From the NCBI RefSeq assembly GCF_001704615.3, contig NZ_CP029396.2:62001-126000 (forward strand): a DNA stretch of 64,000 bases. Reading direction: 5' to 3'. Made by a program: the position numbers and the translations under genes. Source of the DNA: Acinetobacter defluvii. GTDB lineage: Bacteria; Pseudomonadota; Gammaproteobacteria; Pseudomonadales; Moraxellaceae. Positions 42,009 through 50,379 of the stretch are shown here, piece after piece. The first letter of the stretch is position 1. Every line of letters starts with the position of its first letter. The notes below the pieces were generated by a model, which worked only from the letters and a program-made list of their open reading frames with translations, did not search any database and was not told where the DNA came from.

Positions 42009-42333
42009 CATACCGACAGAAGCACTTCGGCGCTGACCACGAGGTATCGGCGTGTGAACTCGCATCTTGGGAATCTGTGGGGGGGACCAAGACAGCGGCG
42101 CTAGGGGCTCATATCGTCGATCGGATCAGAGAGTTGCTCGGCGAGAATGGGTTATCTATTGCCGAGCTGACGGAGCGGAGCCGCCCTCTCCCAACGGATT
42201 GATTCAATCGTTGACGCTCCTCCTATCCGGATCCGGGTTTTCGCACGCTGATCAACAGAGTTACAGCGCGCAACGCCTGTAGTGGGCATCAGGGGATGGG
42301 TGGCAATCAGGATGATTGCCCACCTTCCAACGA
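42009..42333. other. intergenic stretch, possible regulator remnant
   Basis: A GTG-started frame (42005-42202) contains IVDRIRELLGENGLSIAELTERS, which looks like the first helices of an XRE-type helix-turn-helix, but it stops soon after. It may be a truncated regulator gene. Nothing else recognisable up to the redoxin gene. Confidence 0.25.
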
Positions 42334-42804
42334 TTAACCTTGCTCAAGTTGCTTCACTAGTCGCTCCGCGTCGAGATGGAAGTCCGAGAAAACAATGCTA
42401 CCGCCAGCGTCGATAACCGTAAACCACGGAGTTCCTCGTGTGCGGTAGTCTTCCATGAAGGTTGGAAACGGCGAGCCGGTCGGTTGCTCGTCGTGACCGA
42501 AAACGATAGGAAGCTCATACTTGAGCTGGTTCACGCGCAACTTCTCGAAGGTATTCTCATGCGTTCCTTCGAAGACGGTCTGGATCACTGCGAACCCCAC
42601 GTCTTTTGAGCTCAACGCTGCATGCAACTTTTGTAGCGTCGGAAACCCATGCAAATGGCAACCTTGGCACCAATGCTGGAAGGCAAACAAGATTTTCGGG
42701 CCGGGCCCGATATCTGACAGTTTGAACGGCGCGATACTTTCCCCATCTTTGCCAATCCATTTTTGCACCCGCAGCTCAGGCGCTTGTCGTTCGATCTCGT
42801 TCAT
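42334..42804 (-). CDS. redoxin / thioredoxin-like protein
   Basis: 156 aa from ATG 42804. IAPFKLSDIGPGPKILFAFQHWCQGCHLHGFPTLQKLHAAL has the redox motif WCQGC in an AhpC/TlpA-type fold; TFMEDYRTRGTPWFTVIDAGGSIVFSDFH has the cis-Pro segment. No signal peptide, so cytoplasmic. Probably a thiol-disulfide reductase or peroxidase. Transcribed opposite to its neighbours. Confidence 0.88.
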   Translation of the reverse strand: MNEIERQAPELRVQKWIGKDGESIAPFKLSDIGPGPKILFAFQHWCQGCHLHGFPTLQKLHAALSSKDVGFAVIQTVFEGTHENTFEKLRVNQLKYELPIVFGHDEQPTGSPFPTFMEDYRTRGTPWFTVIDAGGSIVFSDFHLDAERLVKQLEQG

Positions 42805-42816
42805 CTGATCCTCCAA

Positions 42817-43271
42817 CCCCGATACAGAAGCTTAGTGGATGATCGCGCGTCGCGACGGTGCGCGAACGTCCGACCTTATTTTCCCTATTTCCTGAAGCCA
42901 GAATAGATCAGATCGACATTTCGTCCTTAATATACTCAAGCTGCCGGCGAGCGCGAACTGGGCAACCATGCGCTGGTGAGCCTTGAGCTTTGCACGCTGC
43001 CCATCCGTTTGAGAGCGAACCTGCAACTTCCGCTCCGCATACCGCAGATCAGCGTACGCAGCCTTGGGGTTATCTACCCTATAGCCATTGGGTATTGGGA
43101 ATCATGCTGGCCTGACGCTATGTTCGATACGCGATTTTTTACGATGATAGAGCATCTGTATCTGATTTTTAGTCGATTGGCTTATTCGGCGGATGTGCGG
43201 GCAAATGCTTTACGCAGAGTACTGAAATGAAGGCCGGCTTCGGTCTGCCGTATCGAGCAAGAGGGGTCACT
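42817..43271. other. intergenic stretch without a gene
   Basis: About 455 bp between the divergent redoxin and molybdoenzyme genes. No supported frame; the promoter region for both. AT content rises around 43060-43200. Confidence 0.4.
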
Positions 43272-43874
43272 ATGGTCACCAGAGGTTTCACCGGTCGCGG
43301 TTCAGGCGACCAGTCCGATCGGATTCCGCCATGTCAGCATCTGGTGGAGGATTTCCCTGTTCTGTCGGCCGGCCCTACGCCGAGGGTAGAGCCCTCCGAC
43401 TGGAAATTCACAGTCAAAATTGGTCCGAAGCCCGTCAAAACGTGGAATTGGGGCGAATTCAACACTCTACCAAAGACCCAGGTGACAAAGGATATTCACT
43501 GCGTCACCTCTTGGTCCAAACTGGATACCGTTTGGGAGGGTGTACTCATTGAAGACATCCTTGCAGATGCAGAGCTTGATCGGCCTACCGATTTCGTCTT
43601 GGCGCACTGCTACGATAATTATTCGACAAACGTCCCTCTGACGGATCTGCTTTCCGGGAAAGCGATGGTCGCCCTCAGTTATGCGGGCAAGCCACTTTCC
43701 CGCGATCATGGGGGGCCGGCGCGTCTTCTAGTGCCGCACCTTTACTTCTGGAAATCCGCCAAATGGGTGAATGCGCTGCAATTCACGACGCGTGACGAGG
43801 CCGGCTTTTGGGAGCTGCACGGCTATCACATCTACGGCGATCCGTGGCGCGAACAACGATACACCCATGACTGA
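43272..43874 (+). CDS. sulfite oxidase-like (YedY/MsrP-type) molybdopterin oxidoreductase
   Basis: 200 aa from ATG 43272. FPVLSAGPTPRVEPSDWKFTVKI opens the SUOX fold; TKDIHCVTSWSKLDTVWEGVLIEDIL carries the Mo-coordinating Cys in the CVTxWS pattern; LSRDHGGPARLLVPHLYFWKSAKWVNALQF is the conserved end. No Tat signal peptide, unlike MsrP, so cytoplasmic. The gene overlaps the following flavin reductase by 8 bp, so the two probably form a two-component enzyme. Confidence 0.9.
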   Translation: MVTRGFTGRGSGDQSDRIPPCQHLVEDFPVLSAGPTPRVEPSDWKFTVKIGPKPVKTWNWGEFNTLPKTQVTKDIHCVTSWSKLDTVWEGVLIEDILADAELDRPTDFVLAHCYDNYSTNVPLTDLLSGKAMVALSYAGKPLSRDHGGPARLLVPHLYFWKSAKWVNALQFTTRDEAGFWELHGYHIYGDPWREQRYTHD

Positions 43875-44613
43875 AAACGAAGCGCAAGTCCGTTCGTGGC
43901 AATCATGCGTGATCGACGACATCATCCAGCAAACACCGAGTATCAAGAGCTTCTTCCTTCGGTTGAGCAAGCCGTTCGCGCACACCGCAGGTCAGCACGT
44001 CGATATCCGGCTGACCGCGCCCGACGGCTACAGTGCAATGCGCAGCTACTCGATCGCGTCATCGGCAGTTTCGACCCCGATCGTCGAGATAGCTATCGAG
44101 CGCATGCCGGATGCCGAAGTTTCGCCGTTTTTTCACGACATCGCGGCGATTGGTGACGAAATCGAAGTTCGCGGTCCGCTCGGTGGCCATTTCCTTTGGC
44201 CTGAGCCTGCCATAGATCCGGTTCTGTTGATCGGGGGAGGCTCCGGCCTCGTGCCGTTGATGGCAATGATCCGGCAGCGCCGCGCATTGGCCCAAGCCGT
44301 TCCGACAGCGTTGCTCCTGTCCGCACGAACCGCCGAGGACGTTCTCTTCTCAGAAGAACTTCATTGCATCGAAATCAGCGATCCGGCGTTCGTCCTGGCG
44401 CTCGCGATTACGCGCGAGAAACCGGTTCGCGCATCGGACTTTGCGCGACGGATCGACGGCATGATGGTCCAAGAAATTCTAACCAGGCTTCAGGGAAAGC
44501 CGACGCAAGTGTTCGTCTGCGGGTCTAACGGATTCGTCAACATCGCAACCGATAGCGCGCTGCTGGCGGGCTTGGACGCCTCCATCATCAAGACGGAGCG
44601 CTACGGGGGCTAG
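43867..44613 (+). CDS. FAD/NAD(P)-binding oxidoreductase (ferredoxin-reductase type)
   Basis: 248 aa from ATG 43867. HTAGQHVDIRLTAPDGYSAMRSYSIASS holds the FAD-binding RSYS motif; LLIGGGSGLVPLMAMIRQR is the NAD(P) site; QVFVCGSNGFVNIATDSALLAGL the C-terminal CG motif. No 2Fe-2S domain. It would pass electrons from NAD(P)H to the overlapping molybdoenzyme. Confidence 0.9.
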   Translation: MTENEAQVRSWQSCVIDDIIQQTPSIKSFFLRLSKPFAHTAGQHVDIRLTAPDGYSAMRSYSIASSAVSTPIVEIAIERMPDAEVSPFFHDIAAIGDEIEVRGPLGGHFLWPEPAIDPVLLIGGGSGLVPLMAMIRQRRALAQAVPTALLLSARTAEDVLFSEELHCIEISDPAFVLALAITREKPVRASDFARRIDGMMVQEILTRLQGKPTQVFVCGSNGFVNIATDSALLAGLDASIIKTERYGG

Positions 44614-45066
44614 CGGCGCGAGCTATCTCACGTCGCGCCGATCGTAGACGTGCGCCCTGGGAAGCTTTGGCGATCAACGTGAACCGTTTTGCCGAACACA
44701 GTCTTCGTACCCCCCGGCCTCTAGAACGCCTTCGCTCGCGATACCTGGCTCGACATCAAGCTCAATTTGAAAGTTCCTGCACTATCCGTCGTCCTGATAT
44801 GCTCGACCAGCATGATGGGCGATTCGAGCGGGACCGCTTCCGTCCCAATCGAGGCTCGGTTACCTTAGAGCATCGGCTCGGCGCTACAGGAGGCGCGTGC
44901 GGCCTCTGCCTGGCGGTGAAAGCACTTTGGGCCATGTCGCCTGGATAGCGGCCAATCGTCAGCATCTGCTCCGATGTCGGCCAAGGTGCAGTCGCCATCT
45001 TTGAACGCCGCGAATTGGAGATCAACGCCATGACAGCGATCCGCGTGCAACTGCCGGAGATGCAAT
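44614..45066. other. intergenic stretch without a supported gene
   Basis: About 450 GC-rich bp. Open frames here lack ribosome-binding sites and family resemblance. Possibly a decayed gene. Confidence 0.35.
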
Positions 45067-45339
45067 ATGACAACTGATGTATTGCTGTACACCACGAATT
45101 GGTGCCCGTTCTGCCGCCGAGCGAAGGCGCTCCTCAAGGAAAAGGGCGTGCGATGGAAGGAGCTCGATATTGAGGCGGATCCGGCTCACCGGCAGGCCAT
45201 GGCGGAAGCGTCGGGGCGAAGCTCCGTGCCGCAGATCTTCATCAATGGCACCCTTATCGGTGGCTCCGATGAGCTATTCGCGCTCGATGTCAGAGGCGAG
45301 CTCGACAAACTTCTCGGGCGCAACCCGCCTGCCACCTGA
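45067..45339 (+). CDS. grxC: glutaredoxin 3 (GrxC-like)
   Basis: 90 aa. TDVLLYTTNWCPFCRRAKALLKEKGV has the CPFC active site; SVPQIFINGTLIGGSDELFAL has the TVP and GG glutathione-binding motifs. Reduces disulfides and mixed glutathione disulfides and can supply electrons to the neighbouring Msr and GST systems. Confidence 0.94.
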   Translation: MTTDVLLYTTNWCPFCRRAKALLKEKGVRWKELDIEADPAHRQAMAEASGRSSVPQIFINGTLIGGSDELFALDVRGELDKLLGRNPPAT

Positions 45340-45406
45340 GGAGGTGCGGCTTGGGGCAGCCAGCCCGCGAGCCTTCGCCGGTTGATGAATACAAAAGGAG
45401 AGTCCG

Positions 45407-45688
45407 TTGGTCTCAGCCATCTGGAAAGACACTACTATCGCCACAAGCGACGAAACAGTCATCGTCGAGGGAAATCACTACTTCCCACCGTCAGGAGTCG
45501 ACCTGAGCCTGCTTGAGATGAGCCCGCACACATCTGTCTGTCCGATCAAAGGCGCCGCGCGCTTCTTTCATGTTCGCGCGGGTGACGCGCTCAACGTGAA
45601 CGCCGCTTGGACCTATCCCGCCCCCACTCCGGATGCCGAGGGTATCCGGGATTACATCGCTTTCTGGAAAGGCGTGGACGTTGCCTAG
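45407..45688 (+). CDS. DUF427-domain protein
   Basis: 93 aa, TTG start at 45407 with AAAGGAG 7 nt upstream. IWKDTTIATSDETVIVEGNHYFPPSGVDLSLLEMSPHTSVCPIKGAARFFHVRAGDA...AWTYPAPTPDAEGIRDYIAFWKGVDV matches DUF427, including the conserved Cys-Pro-(W/I)KG. Function unknown; often near redox genes. Confidence 0.9.
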   Translation: MVSAIWKDTTIATSDETVIVEGNHYFPPSGVDLSLLEMSPHTSVCPIKGAARFFHVRAGDALNVNAAWTYPAPTPDAEGIRDYIAFWKGVDVA

Positions 45689-45848
45689 CAGACTGGACGG
45701 ACGACTTCGCTGATAGCCATGCGGGCGCCGACATCTCAATTATCCTGCCCACCCCGGGCCTCGTCGGCTGCAGGAATCTGCCCGGCACCTTAGCGCGACC
45801 CGGCACTGGCGGTCTCGCACCCGCCGCGCCTCTGTTCTATCAATAAGG

Positions 45849-46124
45849 ATGGATGACATGGAGCATTCCGAGTTCGATGCCGCTTTCGCGAAGCTTGCGG
45901 AGGGATACAGAGAAGGGACTTATGAAGGCCGGCGTTTCAGCTTGATCGTCCGGCGATCTGGGGACGGACGTCGCAACAGTCTGTTCGCCAGGGAGTTGGA
46001 CGGGACTGACATTGTCAGCTTCAACCTCTTCCGCGTTACATCAGATAGGACATTGTTGAAGCCGTGCGAAATGTCCGCCGAAAAGGTCGTAGCGTTCGTG
46101 CTGGAGTTCCGACCGGACACCTGA
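45849..46124 (+). CDS. hypothetical protein, 91 aa
   Basis: MDDMEHSEFDAAFAKLAEGYREGTYEGRRFSLIVRRSGDGRRNSLFARELDGTDIVSFNLFRV...; mixed charge, beta-rich, not recognised. AAGGATGG lies just ahead of the first ATG; the ATG at 45858 is an alternative. Same high-GC composition as the island. Confidence 0.6.
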   Translation: MDDMEHSEFDAAFAKLAEGYREGTYEGRRFSLIVRRSGDGRRNSLFARELDGTDIVSFNLFRVTSDRTLLKPCEMSAEKVVAFVLEFRPDT

Positions 46125-46305
46125 CGGGCAGAAGAAGATCCCGGCCAACCGGCGCGCCTGCGACGGCCGGCTATCTAAGGCTGCGCAAGCCTATAGCCGC
46201 AGCTCATTGCACTTCGTCTGGCGAGGAATTCAACATCGATACGTCGCCATCCGCGGGGATATCGGTACAGGCGCCCGTGTAAGCCAGATTGAGAAATCCT
46301 AAGCG

Positions 46306-46437
46306 ATGACTAACACCAATGACGCCACCCTTCCGACACATTCTATTCTTGAGGAATGCACAGCGATGGCTGTCGTCAACGCTCTGAAGATTATTCTGAA
46401 GAACAGCTACGCGATCTACCTTAAGACAAAAAATGCC
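46306..46437 (+). pseudogene. dps: Dps-like ferritin, 5' fragment
   Basis: MTNTNDATLPTHSILEECTAMAVVNALKIILKNSYAIYLKTKN matches the first helix of Dps/ferritin-like proteins (L-x-x-xLADSYALYLKTxNYHWNV), but it stops matching after KTKN at about 46434. The following ATRAHPAPTSG is unrelated. The gene was cut at the right boundary of the stress island. Confidence 0.7.
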
Positions 46438-46984
46438 ACTCGGGCGCATCCCGCCCCTACTTCAGGGACTTTCACTTGCTTCTCGCTCTGTCACTCACAG
46501 CATCGGCACGCCCATGACGCATGGTATCCAGGCCTCATAATTTTCCCATATAACCTTCTTGTCTTTTGCGCACCCAGAAAGACTCGAGGCTTTAACTGGA
46601 CAGATGAGCCCTCGAGGGTAGTGTTCACCTGATTGGCTTTCTCATATCTGATGTTGATTCGCACAGTGTGCCAACCAGGTGATAGTTTCAAAAAACCTGC
46701 GCTTCAGAGCGAATTAGACGATCTTCGATAAGAGCGATCCGCCTCAAAATCCAAAACATCTAACATTGTCCTAGAGCCATATTTGTACCTAGTACTATGG
46801 CGCTCCCATTAACACATTTGATGATGCACAGAAAACTTAGCTCATGATAGCTTTCAGCTAACAGCTATTCGGAAGCCCGAAAGGATTCAACCGTTTAAGC
46901 GTGAACCGTCGATTATAAATACTTTCGTAAGTTAGCTTTAAAGGACGCTTTTAGTCCTTGTAAATACGCATTACGACTCCACAG
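46438..46984. other. junction stretch, no supported gene
   Basis: About 550 bp between the dps fragment and sdhC. Composition falls from GC-rich to AT-rich. A minus-strand frame near 46491-46691 (WHTVRINIRYEKANQVNTTLEGSSVQLKPRVF) is coding-like but has no start or context and may be a fragment. CGCTTTTAGTCC near 46949 can form a weak hairpin. Confidence 0.4.
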
Positions 46985-47359
46985 CTACCAAATCCATACG
47001 GCGCCAGCAACCATTAAAACACCCGACACTACTAAAACAATAGTAGAGGCGCGATTGCTGCCTTTCAAAGTATGACCAACACCCACATCCATAACTAGGT
47101 GTCGAATTCCGGCTACGAGATGATAAATAAATGAAGAGTATACCAACCAGAAACTAACTTTGCCGAAAGGTGAAGAAAAAATCTCCTTGACTTCATTAAA
47201 ACCCTTTTCTGACTCCAACGATTTGCTCAGCATATACAGTATCAGTCCCAGAAAAATAAAGAGCATAATTCCTGAAATCCGGTGCAGAATCGATGTAAGC
47301 GCCGTGAGAGGAAGCTGAATGGTTCGAATATCAAGATTAACCGGCCGCTTTTTATTCAT
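46985..47359 (-). CDS. sdhC: succinate dehydrogenase cytochrome b556 subunit SdhC
   Basis: 124 aa from ATG 47359 (MNKKRPVNLDIRTIQLPLTALTSILHRISGIMLFIFLGLI). Three membrane helices; SILHRISG is the conserved quinone/heme region and HLVAGIRHLVMDVG carries the heme-ligating His. Normally followed by sdhD, sdhA and sdhB; here none follows, so it is a chromosomal fragment with no complex to join unless it duplicates the host subunit. Confidence 0.92.
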   Translation of the reverse strand: MNKKRPVNLDIRTIQLPLTALTSILHRISGIMLFIFLGLILYMLSKSLESEKGFNEVKEIFSSPFGKVSFWLVYSSFIYHLVAGIRHLVMDVGVGHTLKGSNRASTIVLVVSGVLMVAGAVWIW

Positions 47360-47429
47360 TTTGACTCCAGTCAACAATTCTAGTGGGGGATTTCAGTTTT
47401 CGATCTCATTCATCATAGCAGCTGTAACA

Positions 47430-47594
47430 AAAATAAAGAAGCATGGACGACTCTCAATGAGTTTATTTCGCTATGGTTTAGACTATGTTCAAATGGCGAT
47501 TCAGCGTTTAATTGGTTTTGGGAAAAAAGAAGAGTTTAAGGAAATTTTGGCAATTTTAAGAAGGCAGAATCCTGATAGGATAAGGGTTCTGTGA
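47430..47594 (+). pseudogene. 3' end of a transposase gene (IS4-like)
   Basis: KKHGRLSMSLFRYGLDYVQMAIQRLIGFGKKEEFKEILAILRR... resembles the C-terminal 'SxFRYGLDY' block of IS4-group transposases. Only the last ~50 codons remain, abutting the sdhC upstream region. Probably the agent that brought in sdhC, now truncated. Confidence 0.5.
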
Positions 47595-47911
47595 AATTTG
47601 TCGTGTACAGAGTTTTTTCATTTAACAATATCCTCATTACAGATTTTTATAGCATTGGTATTTGTTCGATCAGTTGAGAACATAACTGAATGTTGTTTTT
47701 TCATAAGCATATCGACATCATCATTTATGAGTAGAGGTAATAAGGAATTTTAAAGGTTGAGCCATATTCCACTACACCAAGTTTTAAGCGTTGTGCTTAT
47801 TTAATTTAATTATAGTGAAAAAGTTAGCTTATAAATTTTAAAAAAAAATTAATGACCATGGTTTTTATTAAAATATCTATATAGACAATTAAGCTAATTA
47901 GGTGGGCAATT
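47595..47911. other. AT-rich intergenic stretch without a gene
   Basis: No supported frame. AAGTTTTAAGCG near 47779 faintly resembles the shared leader on the wrong strand. Contains the promoter of the 47912 gene: TTTTTATTAAAATATCTATATAG. Confidence 0.4.
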
Positions 47912-48715
47912 ATGAATATGTTGGTAAATATAAAAAGAGAAGTGCAAGCATCTGAATTAGACTTTATTGAAGTCGAAAAGCTAATTTTGCAATGCGAAAA
48001 AGCAAAATCGTCAATAAAGGTTATTTATGAAAGCATCAAAGATATTGAACTTGATGCTTACCAGATTGTGAGTGCAATCACCCGAAAATCATATTCATCA
48101 TCATTCAATACTGAAGAATCTGCTTTAAAACAAATATCGTCATGCTTCTGGAGGAAGTTAACTGAGATCATCAATCTTAGAAACTTTATATCTGAAAAAG
48201 AATATGATGCGTTGTCAGATAAAATTGCTCGTCATGAAATTGAAGATTTCACGATGGATAACGTGAATGTATTTTTAGAATCTATCTGGTCTACGCGCCA
48301 CATGGCATATGCTCGTAAAGTTGATTCATTGTTTTGCCAATTATCAAGCAAATACAAAACCAATCTTGGTGCTGGTATTAACCCGTGCGTGATCATTCAT
48401 CACAATAGCTACCATTCTTATTGCAGACGAGATAATTTAGTGGAAGAAGTACGCTTTATAGCAAGGCAGTTATTTGGCAAGCCTTTAGACCACACTAGAT
48501 TAGATAAACTCAGGTTAGATCGTGGTATCTGGCATAGCATTGATGATAATTTATTACGCATTAAGATCTACGAAAACGGTAACTGTCATATCTTGTTTAA
48601 TCAATGCGTAGTTGATCGCATTAACCAGGTATTAAACCTGTTATATCCGAATCAAATTGGCATAGATCCAAATGTAAAACACAAACGCCGTGCGTATGAT
48701 GAACCCATTTTATAA
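47912..48715 (+). CDS. hypothetical protein, 267 aa (possibly DUF4942-like)
   Basis: VDSLFCQLSSKYKTNLGAGINPCVIIHHNS...DNLVEEVRFIARQLFGKPLDHTRLDKLRLDRGIWHSIDDNLLRIKIYENGNCHILFNQCVVDRINQVLNLLYP resembles the plasmid/phage DUF4942 family; this is a visual impression. The N-terminal part is helical. GGTGGGC 11 nt before the ATG is the ribosome-binding site. A terminator follows. Confidence 0.6.
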   Translation: MNMLVNIKREVQASELDFIEVEKLILQCEKAKSSIKVIYESIKDIELDAYQIVSAITRKSYSSSFNTEESALKQISSCFWRKLTEIINLRNFISEKEYDALSDKIARHEIEDFTMDNVNVFLESIWSTRHMAYARKVDSLFCQLSSKYKTNLGAGINPCVIIHHNSYHSYCRRDNLVEEVRFIARQLFGKPLDHTRLDKLRLDRGIWHSIDDNLLRIKIYENGNCHILFNQCVVDRINQVLNLLYPNQIGIDPNVKHKRRAYDEPIL

Positions 48716-48723
48716 AGCTCATT

Positions 48724-48757
48724 AAAAAACCATCAATTGTTATTGTGGTTTTTTTTA
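48724..48757 (+). terminator. rho-independent terminator
   Basis: AAAAAACCA...TGGTTTTTTTT hairpin with eight T, 9 bp after the stop at 48715. Confidence 0.75.
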
Positions 48758-48909
48758 GATATATACGGTACTAATTTTGCGATCGTGCCACTGGTGAACA
48801 TACACTGACCATATCACTATGGATACTTGGGATAAATCATATCCCTTAAAGGCAGATTTAAATTTAGACTCCATTTTTCGGAGCTGCATTCTCTTATCAC
48901 GAGATGGCT

Positions 48910-49203
48910 CTAATTCAATATCCCCAATGAATTGAGAATTGCAATAAGATCTTGTTCAGGTGTATCAGCAAGCACCGTCACGTTATAGCCACCGCTAAAC
49001 TGGTGTAATTCAGCACAGTACTCAACATCAGACGCCGTGAGTACCAATTCAACATCAAAATATTGAATCACTTTAAGCACCTGGTACTTTGCTTTAAAGA
49101 ATCCGTTGTTTTCAGCTAACTTCATCGCTTCAGCAATGGTGATGTTTTCAAGCACAAGACGGTCTTGAGCTGGTTCATCTTCATATGTTTTAAAACTTAA
49201 CAA
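48910..49203 (-). CDS. hypothetical protein, 97 aa
   Basis: MLSFKTYEDEPAQDRLVLENITIAEAMKLAENNGFFKAKYQVLKVIQYFDVELVLTASDVEYCAELHQFSGGYNVTVLADTPEQDLIAIL...; small acidic alpha/beta protein, not recognised. Encoded against its neighbours; upstream lies a run of TTAATTAA repeats (49205-49230). Confidence 0.6.
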   Translation of the reverse strand: MLSFKTYEDEPAQDRLVLENITIAEAMKLAENNGFFKAKYQVLKVIQYFDVELVLTASDVEYCAELHQFSGGYNVTVLADTPEQDLIAILNSLGILN

Positions 49204-49305
49204 TTTAATTAAACTTAATTAATTAACTAATTGCTCGTTAAATTATTCTTAATGCATTACGGCGATACGGCTAATAGAAAAATCATATTAGTACGCAAGC
49301 GATGT

Positions 49306-49416
49306 TTTTTAATTGATTAAAAAAAGATTGAAAATCTTATTTTTCGAGAAAGGTTTGCCAGGTTGTGTTTTCCCATAAAATGAAACTATCAAAAGCAGAA
49401 AGCTTAAAACTTGGAG
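49306..49416 (+). promoter_or_regulatory. shared plasmid promoter module with stem-loop leader
   Basis: Palindrome TTTTTAATTGATTAAAAA at 49306-49323 (preceded by GCGATG); 29 bp; CGAGAAAGGTTTGC; 17 bp; TAAAAT; leader hairpin AAGC-AGAAA-GCTT; AAAACTTGGAG to 49416. Spacing as in the 1199 and 2469 copies, though 47 kb away. Confidence 0.7.
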
Positions 49417-49424
49417 TGAACAGC

Positions 49425-49832
49425 ATGTCAAATTTAAACGCTCAATCAGTACAGTTACAAGGCACTTTATACATCGGTTTCCCTAAAACTTTTAGCGGTG
49501 CTCACATGGAAACATTGTTTGATGAAATCTCAGATTACATCGACAACAACTGTGATTTAACCCTTGCGGATCTTCAAGCGGATAGTGACTATGCTCAACT
49601 TCAATTTCAACAGCACATGCCGACATTGGCTGATAAAACAAATTTCTTCTTCATGGACGTTGAAATCTATGTTGCAACATTAAAAGAAAACTTTGGTCAT
49701 ACATCAGTACTCGACCAAGTTACCTCAGTAAATATCTTTGGCAAAAACCTTGAAGACATTTGCACGTTAATGGCTCAAAACGGCTACGCATACGACCGTA
49801 TAGAAGATTGTTGGTCACGCGAACTTTCTTAA
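49425..49832 (+). CDS. hypothetical protein, 135 aa
   Basis: MSNLNAQSVQLQGTLYIGFPKTFSGAHMETLFDEISDYI...; acidic soluble protein, not recognised. Start set by the TTGGAG leader 8 nt upstream; extension to 49365 would translate the leader. Confidence 0.65.
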   Translation: MSNLNAQSVQLQGTLYIGFPKTFSGAHMETLFDEISDYIDNNCDLTLADLQADSDYAQLQFQQHMPTLADKTNFFFMDVEIYVATLKENFGHTSVLDQVTSVNIFGKNLEDICTLMAQNGYAYDRIEDCWSRELS

Positions 49833-49843
49833 TTCAATTCACC

Positions 49844-49868
49844 CATACGCACGGATAACGTGCGTATG
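49844..49868 (+). terminator. intercistronic hairpin
   Basis: CATACGCAC-GGATAAC-GTGCGTATG, a 9-bp perfect stem between the 49425 and 49898 genes, without T tract. Attenuator, mRNA-processing or stability element. Confidence 0.45.
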
Positions 49869-49897
49869 CCACTGAATCACATTTGAGGATATAAACC

Positions 49898-50368
49898 ATG
49901 CAAAACCTAATTACAGCGCATTGCGAGCTAACCATCAAACATGATGAAAAACAGCAAAAAAATGTCGGGCCTGTTGTTGTGACGTTTGGGGCGATCTTTA
50001 CTGCTGAGTCGGTGAATGAACTGTTTTGCGCTATATGCCAAGACGGAATCAGATTTAAAGCAATCTATAACCCCGACAATATGTATTTTTTACGCCATGA
50101 GCTAAGCCCAATTGCTGATTTGTCAGTTAAGACAGACCAAGACGGCAACATTATTGTCAGTGTGATTGCATCCACTAGCCCATATTTTGAGATCAAAGTA
50201 CTAAAAAATGGTTTTACCAACTCAGACACCTTAAATAGTTCTGCGATTCGCACGTTGGTTCGCAACCATCAAAGCCCATTCCAAGAGCAAATTTCTGACT
50301 ACTTTGAAACAGACCAAATTTTTAAAACCATGCAAGCAATTTTTGCACAGACGTATTTAAGCCGATAA
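49898..50368 (+). CDS. hypothetical protein, 156 aa
   Basis: MQNLITAHCELTIKHDEKQQKNVGPVVVTFGAIFTAESVNELFCAICQDGIRF...; soluble, beta-rich first half, not recognised. TGAGGA 9 nt upstream. The next gene begins 11 bp after its stop, so co-transcribed. Confidence 0.65.
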   Translation: MQNLITAHCELTIKHDEKQQKNVGPVVVTFGAIFTAESVNELFCAICQDGIRFKAIYNPDNMYFLRHELSPIADLSVKTDQDGNIIVSVIASTSPYFEIKVLKNGFTNSDTLNSSAIRTLVRNHQSPFQEQISDYFETDQIFKTMQAIFAQTYLSR

Positions 50369-50379
50369 GGAACTTCACC

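Noticed and set aside
42005..42202. 65-codon frame as a full regulator gene
   Set aside because: Only the first helices of a helix-turn-helix are suggested and the frame is too short; mentioned as a possible remnant only.
44667..44948. 93-codon frame between flavin reductase and glutaredoxin
   Set aside because: Composition looks out of frame, with no ribosome-binding site or family resemblance.
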